The translations under genes were made by a program, and so were the position numbers. The notes under the pieces are model-generated. The model made no database searches. It had not been told where the DNA came from and saw only the letters and a program-made list of their open reading frames with translations. Below, piece by piece: positions 1-7,528 of a DNA stretch of 64,000 nt (position 1 is its first letter; every line of letters begins with the position of its first letter). The DNA comes from CAXTKD01 sp964244885 (GTDB lineage: Bacteria; Pseudomonadota; Alphaproteobacteria; Sphingomonadales; Sphingomonadaceae), in the NCBI GenBank assembly GCA_964244885.1, contig CAXTKD010000004.1, forward strand, positions 1-64,000. The letters run 5' to 3'.

Positions 1-72
1 AGCCTGTCGAACCACGTGGCATGCTCCGCCGTCGGAGCGACCACGTCCTTCGACAAGCTCAGGACGAACGGC
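1..72. repeat. Dispersed palindromic repeat, family A (copy 1)
   Basis: An imperfect inverted repeat whose arms carry agcctgtcgaaccacgtgg and cacgtccttcgacaagctc. The same sequence family recurs at 28539-28617 and 38519-38596, always between genes. The left arm begins at the window edge, so the element may be truncated by the window. Confidence 0.8.
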
Positions 73-184
73 AAGGTGGGGAAGATGGACCACTAGCCGG
101 TTCGACGTGAGATGGGATGGGTCAGCCCTTTCTGACCTGGTCTGGGCTACCTGATACGGGCCCTGAACGAACGGAGTAGAAGAC

Positions 185-607
185 ATGCGCCACGGTAACG
201 CCCATCGGAAGCTCGGCCGCACGACCAGCCACCGCCTCGCCATGTTCCGCAACATGGCCGCCGCGCTGATCAAGCACGAGCAGCTGACCACCACGCTGCC
301 CAAGGCGAAGGAGCTTAGGCCCTACGTCGAGAAGCTGGTGACGCTGGCCAAGAAGGGCGGCCTCTCAAACCGCCGCCTGGCGCATGCGCGGCTCGGCGAC
401 GACACGCAGCTGGTCAAGCTGTTCGACACCATCGCGACGCGCTACGCGACCCGCGAGGGCGGCTACATCCGCGTGCTCAAGGCCGGCTTCCGCGCCTCCG
501 ACGCCGCGCCGATGGCGGTCATCGAGTTCATCGACCGCGACACCTCGGCCAAGGGCCAGGACAGCGGCCCAGTCGAAGTCCGCGAGGATTTCGACGAAGC
601 GGCGTAA
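185..607 (+). CDS. rplQ: 50S ribosomal protein L17
   Basis: Component of the large ribosomal subunit. The N-terminus MRHGNAHRKLGRTTSHR and the following KHEQLTTTLPKAKELRP segment are diagnostic of bacterial L17. The 140-residue protein has the usual 115-residue core plus a short acidic tail, common in alphaproteobacteria. The ATG is preceded by ggag at about nine bases. In most bacteria rplQ closes the alpha operon behind rpoA, which would lie just left of the window. Here 113 bases and a palindromic repeat separate it from the left edge, so a local promoter cannot be excluded. Confidence 0.97.
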   Translation: MRHGNAHRKLGRTTSHRLAMFRNMAAALIKHEQLTTTLPKAKELRPYVEKLVTLAKKGGLSNRRLAHARLGDDTQLVKLFDTIATRYATREGGYIRVLKAGFRASDAAPMAVIEFIDRDTSAKGQDSGPVEVREDFDEAA

Positions 608-629
608 AGCCCGCTTGCAAGGTTAAAGG

Positions 630-654
630 AGGGCCGTCCCGCAAGGGCGGCCCT
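630..654 (+). terminator. Probable terminator hairpin after rplQ
   Basis: A GC-rich hairpin, agggccg pairing with cggccct around a short loop, lies 23 bases after the rplQ stop. The downstream T-tract is poor. It also sits at the 3' end of the convergent gene on the other strand. Confidence 0.5.
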
Positions 655-661
655 TCGCCGT

Positions 662-1729
662 TCAGGCGGCGCGGCGCGTCTCGACCCCGCGCAGGATCTC
701 GGCCTCGATCTCGGCCTGGCTCACCGCCTTCTGGACGATGACACACCGCATGCCGAGCCCGTCGAACCCCTCGAACGGAACCGCGAGCGCGTGGGCGATG
801 ATTTCGTCACCATCGGTGTAGACGCCCCGCGCGCCGTTCTTGCGCAAGGGGAAGGTCGTGCCGAAGCCCTTGTCGTCGGACGAGGCGACGATCTTGTTGA
901 CGTTGTCGAGGATCAACACGCGGGTCCGCACCTTGTCGGCGTCGCTGAAATGCGGCTCGTCGGCGACGATTCGCTTGGCCTGCCGCTCCCAGTCATATTC
1001 GAAATAGAGGACGCCGAGCGGCGCGCCGTCATGGGCGCCGTCGCGGCGAACCGCGCAGGCGAACACCAGCACCGCGCGATTGCCCGCCCACGGGCTCATC
1101 CACACCTCGTCGGTGAACCAGTCCTCGGCGGTGCGGCTGGCCATGGCGCGCAGGAATTGCGGCTGGTCGCCGACATTCTTCCCGAGCACCGGCGAGCGCG
1201 GAATCGCCGCCGCGACCATCGTGCCGCCGCGATCGGCCATGATGACGTTGGCGTAGAAGGGGGAGTAGCGCCGGACGCTCGCCATCCGCCGCGTCGCGTG
1301 CGCCAGCTTGTCGGGACCCGGATTCTGCAAGGCGTCGAAAATCGCCGCGTCGGTCGCGACCAGTCGAATGTCGCATGCCCGCTCGTACATGCCGCGCACC
1401 ACCAACTGCATCAGCGTCTGCGCCAGGTCGACGAGGCGCGTGCCCTCGAGATCGGCGACAAGCTCGTCGGCAAGCGCCGCGCCCGTCGTGATGCGGTCGA
1501 GCACCTGCGCGCGAAACGCCGCGCTGGCGCCCTTGGCTTGGCCGGCGAGCGCCTTGACCTCCGCCGCGACGACCGCGAAGCCGCGCCCCGCCGCGCCCGA
1601 CCGCGCCGCCTCGATCGAGGCGTTCAATGCGAGCAGGTTGGTCTTGGACGCGATATCCTCGTTCGAGCGCGCGAAGCGGCGGACCTCGTCGCCGAGGATC
1701 GACATGATGGCGCGAATGCGGCGCGGCAT
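662..1729 (-). CDS. Soluble chemoreceptor-like sensor: MCP signalling tip followed by a Cache-like domain
   Basis: 355 residues. Residues 20-65 carry the conserved MCP hairpin tip that contacts CheA/CheW (SKTNLLALNASIEAARSG, then GRGFAVVAAEVKALAG). The following 290 residues resemble a Cache-type sensor, with a GKNVGDQPQFLRAM segment and the pattern FTDEVWMSPWAGNRAVLVFA. Normal receptors have the sensor first, transmembrane helices, HAMP and a long coiled coil before the tip. Here the order is reversed and no transmembrane segment is visible, so it is probably cytosolic. No che genes are nearby. An alternative start is Met9. The signalling motif is clear; the ligand and output are unknown. 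Confidence 0.75.
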   Translation of the reverse strand: MPRRIRAIMSILGDEVRRFARSNEDIASKTNLLALNASIEAARSGAAGRGFAVVAAEVKALAGQAKGASAAFRAQVLDRITTGAALADELVADLEGTRLVDLAQTLMQLVVRGMYERACDIRLVATDAAIFDALQNPGPDKLAHATRRMASVRRYSPFYANVIMADRGGTMVAAAIPRSPVLGKNVGDQPQFLRAMASRTAEDWFTDEVWMSPWAGNRAVLVFACAVRRDGAHDGAPLGVLYFEYDWERQAKRIVADEPHFSDADKVRTRVLILDNVNKIVASSDDKGFGTTFPLRKNGARGVYTDGDEIIAHALAVPFEGFDGLGMRCVIVQKAVSQAEIEAEILRGVETRRAA

Positions 1730-1826
1730 AAATTGGTCCCCGTGTCCCTGCCCGCCAAGCTAGGCGAACATGGCTAACAGCCGGTTAACAGGTGACGATG
1801 TGCGAGCGAGCGCTAGACTGGGGGCC

Positions 1827-2264
1827 ATGACGACACGCGCCCCCTTCCGGCCCCGCGAAGCCTATCCCGTGTTCCGGCAAATTCCGACGCGGTGGAGCGA
1901 CAACGACGTGTATGGCCACGTCAATAACGTCGTTCATTACTCGTGGTTCGACACCGCGGTGAACGCGCACCTGATCGAGGCGGGGGCGCTTGACATCCAT
2001 GCCGGGGCGGTGATCGGGCTGGTCGTCGAAAGCGGCTGCCGCTACGCCCGCCCAGTCGGCTTCCCCGAGGTGCTGACGATCGGCCTGCGCGTCGGCGAAG
2101 CCGGGCGATCCAGCGTTCGCTACGAGCTCGGGCTGTTTTCGGAAGGCAACGCCGACGCCGCTGCCGAGGGGCAGTTCGTCCACGTCTACGTCGACCGAGC
2201 GACTCGCCGACCAGTCGATCTGCCGCCTGAACTGCGGAGTGAAATCAACAGGTTGCTCCGTTAA
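1827..2264 (+). CDS. Acyl-CoA thioesterase, 4HBT/hotdog family
   Basis: 145 residues from the chosen ATG. The segment IPTRWSDNDVYGHVNNVVHY is the catalytic signature of 4-hydroxybenzoyl-CoA thioesterase-like hotdog enzymes, with the Asp in SDNDVYGH as presumptive nucleophile or base. Such proteins hydrolyse acyl-CoA thioesters in the cytoplasm; the acyl group cannot be predicted. An upstream in-frame ATG at 1770 would add 19 residues unlike the family, so the downstream start beginning MTTRAPFRP is preferred. It diverges from the chemoreceptor-like gene. Confidence 0.85.
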   Translation: MTTRAPFRPREAYPVFRQIPTRWSDNDVYGHVNNVVHYSWFDTAVNAHLIEAGALDIHAGAVIGLVVESGCRYARPVGFPEVLTIGLRVGEAGRSSVRYELGLFSEGNADAAAEGQFVHVYVDRATRRPVDLPPELRSEINRLLR

Positions 2265-2320
2265 TCCCCCATACAAGTGCGGTCCGCTAGAGGATGCTTC
2301 ACAGTATGAGGGGCAAAGCG

Positions 2321-2932
2321 ATGCGTTCATTCGGCAAGGTTTTGGTTGGGTCGGCTCTGGCGCTGACGATGGTCGCGGGCGACGCGGCTTCGGCGCGCGG
2401 CTGGGGCCACGGCGGCGGCCGCGGTTACGGCCATGGCGGCTACCGCCATTACAACGGCCGCAGCAATTTCGGCGACTTCCTGCTCGGCGTCGGGGTGATC
2501 GGCGTGATCGCCGCGGTCGCTTCGTCGAACTCGCGCGACCGCGACCGCGAGGTCCGCACCACGCGCGACGACCCGCCCCCCGCGCCGCGCGACGAGTTCC
2601 CCTTCGATCTCGACGAGTCGCCCGTTCCGCCGCCGCCCGCGCGCGGCCAGAGCGCCAGCCTCGGCCGGGACGACGCGGTCGACGCCTGCAAGGTCGCCGC
2701 CGAGCGCGAGGGCGAGCGCTATTCGAGCCGAGTCCACGTCGGCACGATCGAGGACGTGCAGGTGCAGAAGGACGGCGGCTACCGCGTCACCGGCATCGCC
2801 GACATCGACAAGGGCGGCTACAACGGCGGCAAGGCGAGCACCGAGCGCGCGCGCTTCGATTGCACCGCGGCCGGCGGCCGGATCGTCTCGTTCCGCTTCG
2901 GCTCCAGCGCCGAGCTTGCCCAGCGTTATTAA
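2321..2932 (+). CDS. Exported Gly/His-rich hypothetical protein
   Basis: 203 residues. A Sec signal peptide (MRSFGKVLVGSALALTMVAG, cleavage near ASA-R) is followed by a Gly/His/Arg/Tyr-rich stretch, a hydrophobic segment (DFLLGVGVIGVIAAVASS), a proline-rich linker and a C-terminal domain of about 90 residues. That domain has two Cys (DACKVAAE and FDCTAAGG) that may form a disulfide. An ATG nine codons upstream is possible, but the downstream one gives a normal signal peptide. I do not recognise a functional family. The length and layout suggest an envelope protein. A strong terminator follows. Confidence 0.75.
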   Translation: MRSFGKVLVGSALALTMVAGDAASARGWGHGGGRGYGHGGYRHYNGRSNFGDFLLGVGVIGVIAAVASSNSRDRDREVRTTRDDPPPAPRDEFPFDLDESPVPPPPARGQSASLGRDDAVDACKVAAEREGERYSSRVHVGTIEDVQVQKDGGYRVTGIADIDKGGYNGGKASTERARFDCTAAGGRIVSFRFGSSAELAQRY

Positions 2933-2956
2933 GGAAGTTCACCCAGGAAGCCTGAT

Positions 2957-2991
2957 GGCGCGCGGTCCGCTGGACCGTGCGCCACTTTTTT
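2957..2991 (+). terminator. Rho-independent terminator
   Basis: A 12-bp stem (ggcgcgcggtcc with ggaccgtgcgcc, one G-U pair) with a 3-base loop is followed by ac and six T. It ends the exported hypothetical gene 24 bases upstream and precedes guaA by 13 bases, so guaA transcription either starts inside this region or depends on read-through. Confidence 0.85.
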
Positions 2992-3004
2992 GCCAAAGCG
3001 CGGC

Positions 3005-4564
3005 ATGGCGCTCACCCCCACCGAAACCATCCTCGTCGTCGACTTCGGCAGCCAGGTCACGCAGCTCATCGCGAGGCGCGTCCGCGAGGCCGGCGTCTAT
3101 TGCGAGATCGCTCCCTTCAACGCTGCTCAGGAGGCGTTCGAGCGGCTGAAGCCGCAGGCGCTGATCCTGTCCGGCGGCCCATCCTCCGTGATGTGGGAGG
3201 ACAGCCCCCGCGCGCCGCAGCACTTCTTCGACGCGGGCCTGCCGATCCTCGCGATCTGCTACGGCCAGCAGACGATGGCGCACCAGCTCGGCGGCCGCGT
3301 CGCGCCCTCCGACAGCCGCGAGTTCGGCCGCGCCTTCATCGAGGTCGTCGACAATTCGTCACTGTTCGACGGCCTGTGGAAGGTCGGCGAGCGCCACCAG
3401 GTGTGGATGAGCCACGGCGATCGGGTCGAGGCGCTGCCCGAGGGCTTCAAGGTCGTCGCGCAATCCGAGGGCGCGCCCTTCGCCATCGCCACCGACGAGG
3501 CGCGCCGCTTCTTCAGCCTGATGTTCCACCCCGAGGTCGTCCACACGCCCGACGGCGGCAAGCTGATCGCCAACTTCGTTCGCCACGTCGCGGGCTGCCG
3601 CGGCGACTGGACGATGGGGGCTTTTCGCGCCGCAAAGATCGCCGAGATCCGCGCGCAGGTCGGCAAGGGGCGCGTCATCTGCGGCCTTTCGGGCGGCGTC
3701 GATTCGGCGGTCGCGGCGGTGCTGATCCACGAGGCGATCGGCGAGCAGCTGACCTGCGTGTTCGTCGATCACGGCCTGATGCGGCTGGAGGAGGCCGAGC
3801 AGGTCGTCAGCCTGTTCCGCAACAGCTACAACATCCCGCTCGTCCACGTCGATGCGTCCGAGCTGTTCCTCGGCGGCCTCGCCGGCGTCACCGACCCGGA
3901 GGCGAAGCGCAAGTTCATCGGCAAGAGCTTCATCGACATCTTCGAGGCCGAGGCCAAGACGATCGGCGGCGCCGACTTCCTGGCGCAGGGCACGCTCTAC
4001 CCCGACGTCATCGAGAGCGTCAGCTTCACCGGCGGGCCGTCGGTCACGATCAAGAGCCATCACAATGTCGGCGGCCTCCCTGAGCGCATGAACATGAAGC
4101 TCGTCGAGCCCTTGCGCGAGCTGTTCAAGGACGAGGTCCGAGTCCTCGGCCGCGAACTCGGCCTGCCCGAGGCGTTCGTCGCCCGCCACCCCTTCCCCGG
4201 CCCCGGCCTCGCCATCCGCATCCCGGGCGAAGTCACCCGGGAGAAGTGCGACATCCTGCGCAAGGCCGATCGCATCTACCTCGACGAGATTCGCAAGGCC
4301 GGCCTCTACGACGCGATCTGGCAGGCGTTCGCGGTGCTTCTTCCCGTCCGCACCGTCGGCGTGATGGGCGACCACCGCACCTACGACAGCGTCTGCGCGC
4401 TCCGCGCCGTGACTAGCGTCGACGGCATGACCGCCGACATCTACCCGTTCGACGCGAGCTTCCTTGCCAACGTCGCGACGCGGATCGTCAATGAGGTCAA
4501 GGGCATCAACCGCGTGGTCTACGACTACACGTCGAAGCCGCCGGGCACGATCGAGTGGGAATAA
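3005..4564 (+). CDS. guaA: GMP synthase (glutamine-hydrolysing)
   Basis: 519 residues. It converts XMP, ATP and glutamine to GMP in de novo purine synthesis. The N-terminal class I amidotransferase domain begins ILVVDFGSQVTQLIARRVRE and contains the nucleophile Cys in AICYGQQ and the His-Glu pair in FHPEVVHT. The ATP-pyrophosphatase P-loop SGGVDSAVAA lies near residue 230, and the C-terminal dimerisation domain ends with the typical KPPGTIEWE. The ATG start is preferred over an upstream TTG that overlaps the T-tract of the preceding terminator. No guaB is adjacent. Confidence 0.98.
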   Translation: MALTPTETILVVDFGSQVTQLIARRVREAGVYCEIAPFNAAQEAFERLKPQALILSGGPSSVMWEDSPRAPQHFFDAGLPILAICYGQQTMAHQLGGRVAPSDSREFGRAFIEVVDNSSLFDGLWKVGERHQVWMSHGDRVEALPEGFKVVAQSEGAPFAIATDEARRFFSLMFHPEVVHTPDGGKLIANFVRHVAGCRGDWTMGAFRAAKIAEIRAQVGKGRVICGLSGGVDSAVAAVLIHEAIGEQLTCVFVDHGLMRLEEAEQVVSLFRNSYNIPLVHVDASELFLGGLAGVTDPEAKRKFIGKSFIDIFEAEAKTIGGADFLAQGTLYPDVIESVSFTGGPSVTIKSHHNVGGLPERMNMKLVEPLRELFKDEVRVLGRELGLPEAFVARHPFPGPGLAIRIPGEVTREKCDILRKADRIYLDEIRKAGLYDAIWQAFAVLLPVRTVGVMGDHRTYDSVCALRAVTSVDGMTADIYPFDASFLANVATRIVNEVKGINRVVYDYTSKPPGTIEWE

Positions 4565-4588
4565 TCGATATAATTATCCGTGTACTGA

Positions 4589-4966
4589 CTAAACGGCGTC
4601 GGCTCGTCCCTCACCGGTCAAGCCCCAAAGGACGAGCCCGACGGATACGGCGAGCGCGGCCAAACCCACGGCAAGCTGCGCTCCGGTGCCGGGACTGGCG
4701 ATGTGGAGCCAGAATGCCGCGACGATAAGAGCGACTGGAGCGGCCAGCAGCCACGCGGTCCGGCCCATGTCGTGCAGGCGTCGCGCGTGAAGCACGACCG
4801 CGGGGTAAAGCAGCACCAGCATGCCGAAGGGACGGCCCAGCCCCCGCAGCAGCGAGTAATACACGTAATAAAAGACAAACGCTGACAGCAGCACGATCAG
4901 CGCGCCGGCATATTCGCGGCGGGAGGTGCGGCCGGTGGGATTCGCGAAGAGCGCATCGTAATTCAT
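4589..4966 (-). CDS. DUF805 family inner-membrane protein
   Basis: 125 residues with four hydrophobic segments. The N-terminal GRTSRREY and the RLHDMGRTAW motif between helices are characteristic of DUF805, a family without assigned function. The start is set by gaggag seven bases upstream of the ATG; an ATG five codons further up lacks this site. It is the last gene of a leftward operon behind two DoxX-like genes, 11 bases after the second, and converges on guaA. Confidence 0.85.
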   Translation of the reverse strand: MNYDALFANPTGRTSRREYAGALIVLLSAFVFYYVYYSLLRGLGRPFGMLVLLYPAVVLHARRLHDMGRTAWLLAAPVALIVAAFWLHIASPGTGAQLAVGLAALAVSVGLVLWGLTGEGRADAV

Positions 4967-4977
4967 GTGCCGACTCC

Positions 4978-5388
4978 TCATGCTTCGCCGGCGGCCAAAG
5001 CGTGCCGCTGCAGCACGCCGCGATAGGAATCGACATAGGCCAGCATCAGCAGGCCGTTGAGCGCGACCGCGGCCAGCGCCAGCAGCGCGCCGACCGGCTC
5101 ACGCTCCAGTATCACCGCCCAGAAGGCGGCACAGGTCGAGATCGTCATCACCGCGCACAGCGCCAGCGGGACCAGCAATCCGGCGAGGATCAGCGCGCCC
5201 GCGGCCAGCTGGATCGCCATCGCCACGTCGAGCAGCCGACTGTTGACCAGCGCGGTCATCAGCTGCGCGGCAAGCGGCGCATGGCCGGCCGGCGGCGGAT
5301 AGAGAAAGACGAAGAAGTGATTGAGGCCGCTGACCAGCATCCAGGCGCCGAATATCAGCCGTGCGGCCAGGGCGAGCTGCTTCATCAC
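4978..5388 (-). CDS. DoxX-like membrane protein (second of tandem pair)
   Basis: 136 residues with four predicted transmembrane helices, beginning LALAARLIFGAWMLVSGLNHF; the R-hydrophobic-G-x-N-H-F pattern is shared with the upstream neighbour. It resembles DoxX/DUF6041-type proteins. DoxX relatives were named from a thiosulfate:quinone oxidoreductase subunit, but most have no proven activity. It overlaps the upstream gene by four bases (ATGA), so translation is probably coupled. Confidence 0.7.
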   Translation of the reverse strand: MMKQLALAARLIFGAWMLVSGLNHFFVFLYPPPAGHAPLAAQLMTALVNSRLLDVAMAIQLAAGALILAGLLVPLALCAVMTISTCAAFWAVILEREPVGALLALAAVALNGLLMLAYVDSYRGVLQRHALAAGEA

Positions 5389-5828
5389 CGCGCCTCCACG
5401 CGGACGTCACGAGGTGCGGCGGCGCCCAGGCCGCGGGGTGTCGAGCGCAGTGCGAACATCGATCGATAGCTGCCGAGATAGGCCAGGCACAGCGCGACGT
5501 TACAGCCCAGCACCGCCCAACCATAGATCGCGGCGACCGACCGCCAGCCCTGCAACACATTGTCCCAATACCACACGCAGAACGACACCGGCAGCGCCAG
5601 CAGCAGCGCCAGCGGCACGTAGAAACCCGTCAGCAATGCGATGCCGGCGATCAGCTCCACCGCCTTGACGAGATCGAACAAATGGCTGTCGCGCAGGGCC
5701 AGGAACAGTTCACGGCTGAGCGGCTGGTTGCCCATCGGTTGCGGAAACAGGGGATAGAAGTGGTTGATCCCGGCCGGGATCATCCATGCCGCGAAGACAA
5801 GGCGCACCCACCACACCGCGTATTTCAC
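5385..5828 (-). CDS. DoxX-like membrane protein (first of tandem pair)
   Basis: 147 residues and four hydrophobic helices. The N-terminus WWVRLVFAAWMIPAGINHFY parallels the next gene, suggesting tandem duplication followed by divergence. First gene of a three-gene leftward operon (DoxX-like, DoxX-like, DUF805). Its promoter must lie in the 284-base gap shared with the divergent Rid-like gene. A small hairpin there, gcggga-cttt-tcccgc near 6008-6023, is the only structure I noticed. Function is unknown. Confidence 0.7.
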   Translation of the reverse strand: MKYAVWWVRLVFAAWMIPAGINHFYPLFPQPMGNQPLSRELFLALRDSHLFDLVKAVELIAGIALLTGFYVPLALLLALPVSFCVWYWDNVLQGWRSVAAIYGWAVLGCNVALCLAYLGSYRSMFALRSTPRGLGAAAPRDVRVEAR

Positions 5829-6112
5829 GGCACCTCCCCTGTTCCGCCATGTCCTCGCGGTGGCTTTGCGGGGAGTTTAGGCGCGGAGCGAACATTGTAA
5901 ATAGTGCGGCTCTTCCGGTGACTCGCTCCGGCCGGCCGGGCCGCATTCGGTAGGGCGCCGGGTGCGCACCGTCAGCGTAACGGACGATCACCGCGCCAGG
6001 ATCGGCGGGACTTTTCCCGCAGCTTTGCTGCGTTCTTGTCCGACTTCCTCTCCCCTGCGAACTCTGTAAGGACAACATGCTGCCGATGTCCGGACGGCGC
6101 AAAGGATGCGTG

Positions 6113-6973
6113 ATGATGAAAGCCGAGACGATCCTCACCCGTCGTTCCTGCCTGCAGGTGGCCAGCGGCATCGGTCTGACCCTGGCATCGATCGCTCGGG
6201 CGGCGCCGCCTGCGGCGGGCGCGGTAACCGGCCTGCGGCGCAATGCGAAAGGCGGCTATTCCTTCATTCCGGCAATGCCGTTCTTCAGCCTCGGCGTCCG
6301 CGCCGATCCCGGATTCGAGATCGTTCGGGCGGTGTTCCGGCGGCCCGTCGGCTTTCCCGATGGGTTGCTCGACGTCGAGAAGCACCTGCGATCGGAAGGG
6401 CGGCCGCTCCAGGCGCTTTGCGGCATGGAGCTAAGGCAGGGGCAGGTGCAAAGCCTGAAGGTCTTCTTCGCCTTCAACGCGGACTATGTCGGCCGGATGA
6501 AGGCGCTCGGCCTGCTGGTGGACGGGGCGGTGCCGATGACGCGCACGAAGGTCGCGCTCGGCGACGCCGGGGGCCACAGGATCTCCGCCTTCAGCTATAC
6601 CCGGCCGGCCCGGCGCGGCCCCCATGTGCCGACCTTCGTCATCTCGGGCCTTCCCGACCTGCGCTTCGTCGGCACCCAGGGGCAGGAAGTCGCGGCCGGC
6701 GATACGTCGCCCGCCGGCCTGGAAGCAAAGACGCGATTCATCCTTGGAAATCTGGGCGCGGCCATCGGAAAGCTGGGTGCGGCGTGGGACGGCGTGACCG
6801 CGGTCCAGGCCTACACGATCCACGACCTTCATCCGCTGATCGAGACGGTCATCATCCCGGCGATGGGCGATGCGGCGGTCCATGGCCTGCACCTCTATCA
6901 TGTGCATCTTCCCGCAGTGGGTGGGGAGATCGAGTTCGATGCGCGATCGACGGCGGCCGAACTGTCGATCTGA
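6113..6973 (+). CDS. Exported Rid (YjgF) superfamily protein, CnbZ-like
   Basis: 286 residues. The N-terminus LTRRSCLQVASGIGLTLASI looks like a twin-arginine or Sec signal ending ARA-A. The mature part has two halves. The spacing and the segments FIPAMPFFSLGV, GMELRQGQVQSLKVFF and VDGAVPMTRTKVAL recall the CnbZ-type 2-aminomuconate deaminase branch of the Rid superfamily; this is from memory and tentative. The start follows aaagga by six bases; an upstream ATG at 6077 has a less favourable site. No aromatic-degradation genes adjoin, so a different imine or lactam substrate is as likely. Confidence 0.5.
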   Translation: MMKAETILTRRSCLQVASGIGLTLASIARAAPPAAGAVTGLRRNAKGGYSFIPAMPFFSLGVRADPGFEIVRAVFRRPVGFPDGLLDVEKHLRSEGRPLQALCGMELRQGQVQSLKVFFAFNADYVGRMKALGLLVDGAVPMTRTKVALGDAGGHRISAFSYTRPARRGPHVPTFVISGLPDLRFVGTQGQEVAAGDTSPAGLEAKTRFILGNLGAAIGKLGAAWDGVTAVQAYTIHDLHPLIETVIIPAMGDAAVHGLHLYHVHLPAVGGEIEFDARSTAAELSI

Positions 6974-7019
6974 CATCCGACCGCATGACGATCGTGGGAA
7001 ATATAGCGGGGGCGCCAAA

Positions 7020-7370
7020 GTGACGGTCGCGATGTACGGAATCAAGAATTGCGACACCATCAAGAAGGCGCGCGCCTGGCTCGAGGGCCATGGCATCGCC
7101 TACACGTTCCACGATTACAAGCTGCGCGGCATCGACCGCGCGACGCTGGAGGGCTGGATCGCCAAGGCGGGATGGGAAAAGATCGTCAACCGCTCCGGCA
7201 CGACCTTCCGCAAGCTGCCCGACGAGCTGAAGGACGGCCTCGACGCCGAGCGCGCGATCCAGCTGATGATCGACCAGCCGTCGATGATCAAGCGCCCGCT
7301 GCTCGACGTCGATGGTCGGCTGGTCGTCGGCTTTAATCCGGAAACCTACGCCGAGGCGTTTACTCGCTGA
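7020..7370 (+). CDS. ArsC/Spx-family thioredoxin-fold protein
   Basis: 116 residues. The start MTVAMYGIKNCDTIKKARAW (GTG initiation) and the motif NRSGTTFRKLP are typical of the arsenate-reductase-like ArsC/Spx/YffB family. The single Cys (KNCDTIKK) sits where the redox Cys lies. YffB-type members are glutathione-dependent thiol reductases of uncertain substrate; true ArsC conserves additional arginines that I cannot confirm. No ars genes are near, so an arsenate role is not supported. The 3' end overlaps the convergent small lysine-rich gene. Confidence 0.8.
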   Translation: MTVAMYGIKNCDTIKKARAWLEGHGIAYTFHDYKLRGIDRATLEGWIAKAGWEKIVNRSGTTFRKLPDELKDGLDAERAIQLMIDQPSMIKRPLLDVDGRLVVGFNPETYAEAFTR

Positions 7371-7470
7371 CCAGCTTGCCCTTGGTCGAGGGGTTGGCGG
7401 CGATGGTCTTTTTGACCTCCTTCTTCGGCTTCTTGGCTTCCTTGTTGCTCTTCATCTGACCCTTGGCCAC
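7360..7470 (-). CDS. Small lysine-rich protein, 36 residues
   Basis: A GTG start preceded by aaggag at seven bases gives MAKGQMKSNKEAKKPKKEVK followed by a short tail ending KGKLVSE. About one third of residues are Lys and the protein is highly basic. Short proteins beginning MAKGQ(M/L)KSNKEAKKPK are common and conserved among sphingomonads in my recollection, without known function. Nucleic-acid or ribosome binding is possible from composition only. The 3' end overlaps the convergent ArsC-like gene by 11 bases. Confidence 0.75.
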   Translation of the reverse strand: MAKGQMKSNKEAKKPKKEVKKTIAANPSTKGKLVSE

Positions 7471-7528
7471 GATCGCTCTCCTTGGCTGATGGCCCGACTC
7501 TAGCGGGCGCGGAAAATTTGGGAAAGCG

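Noticed and set aside
7020..7370. True arsenate reductase
   Set aside because: Only the single redox Cys and general fold match. No arsR, arsB or acr3 is nearby.
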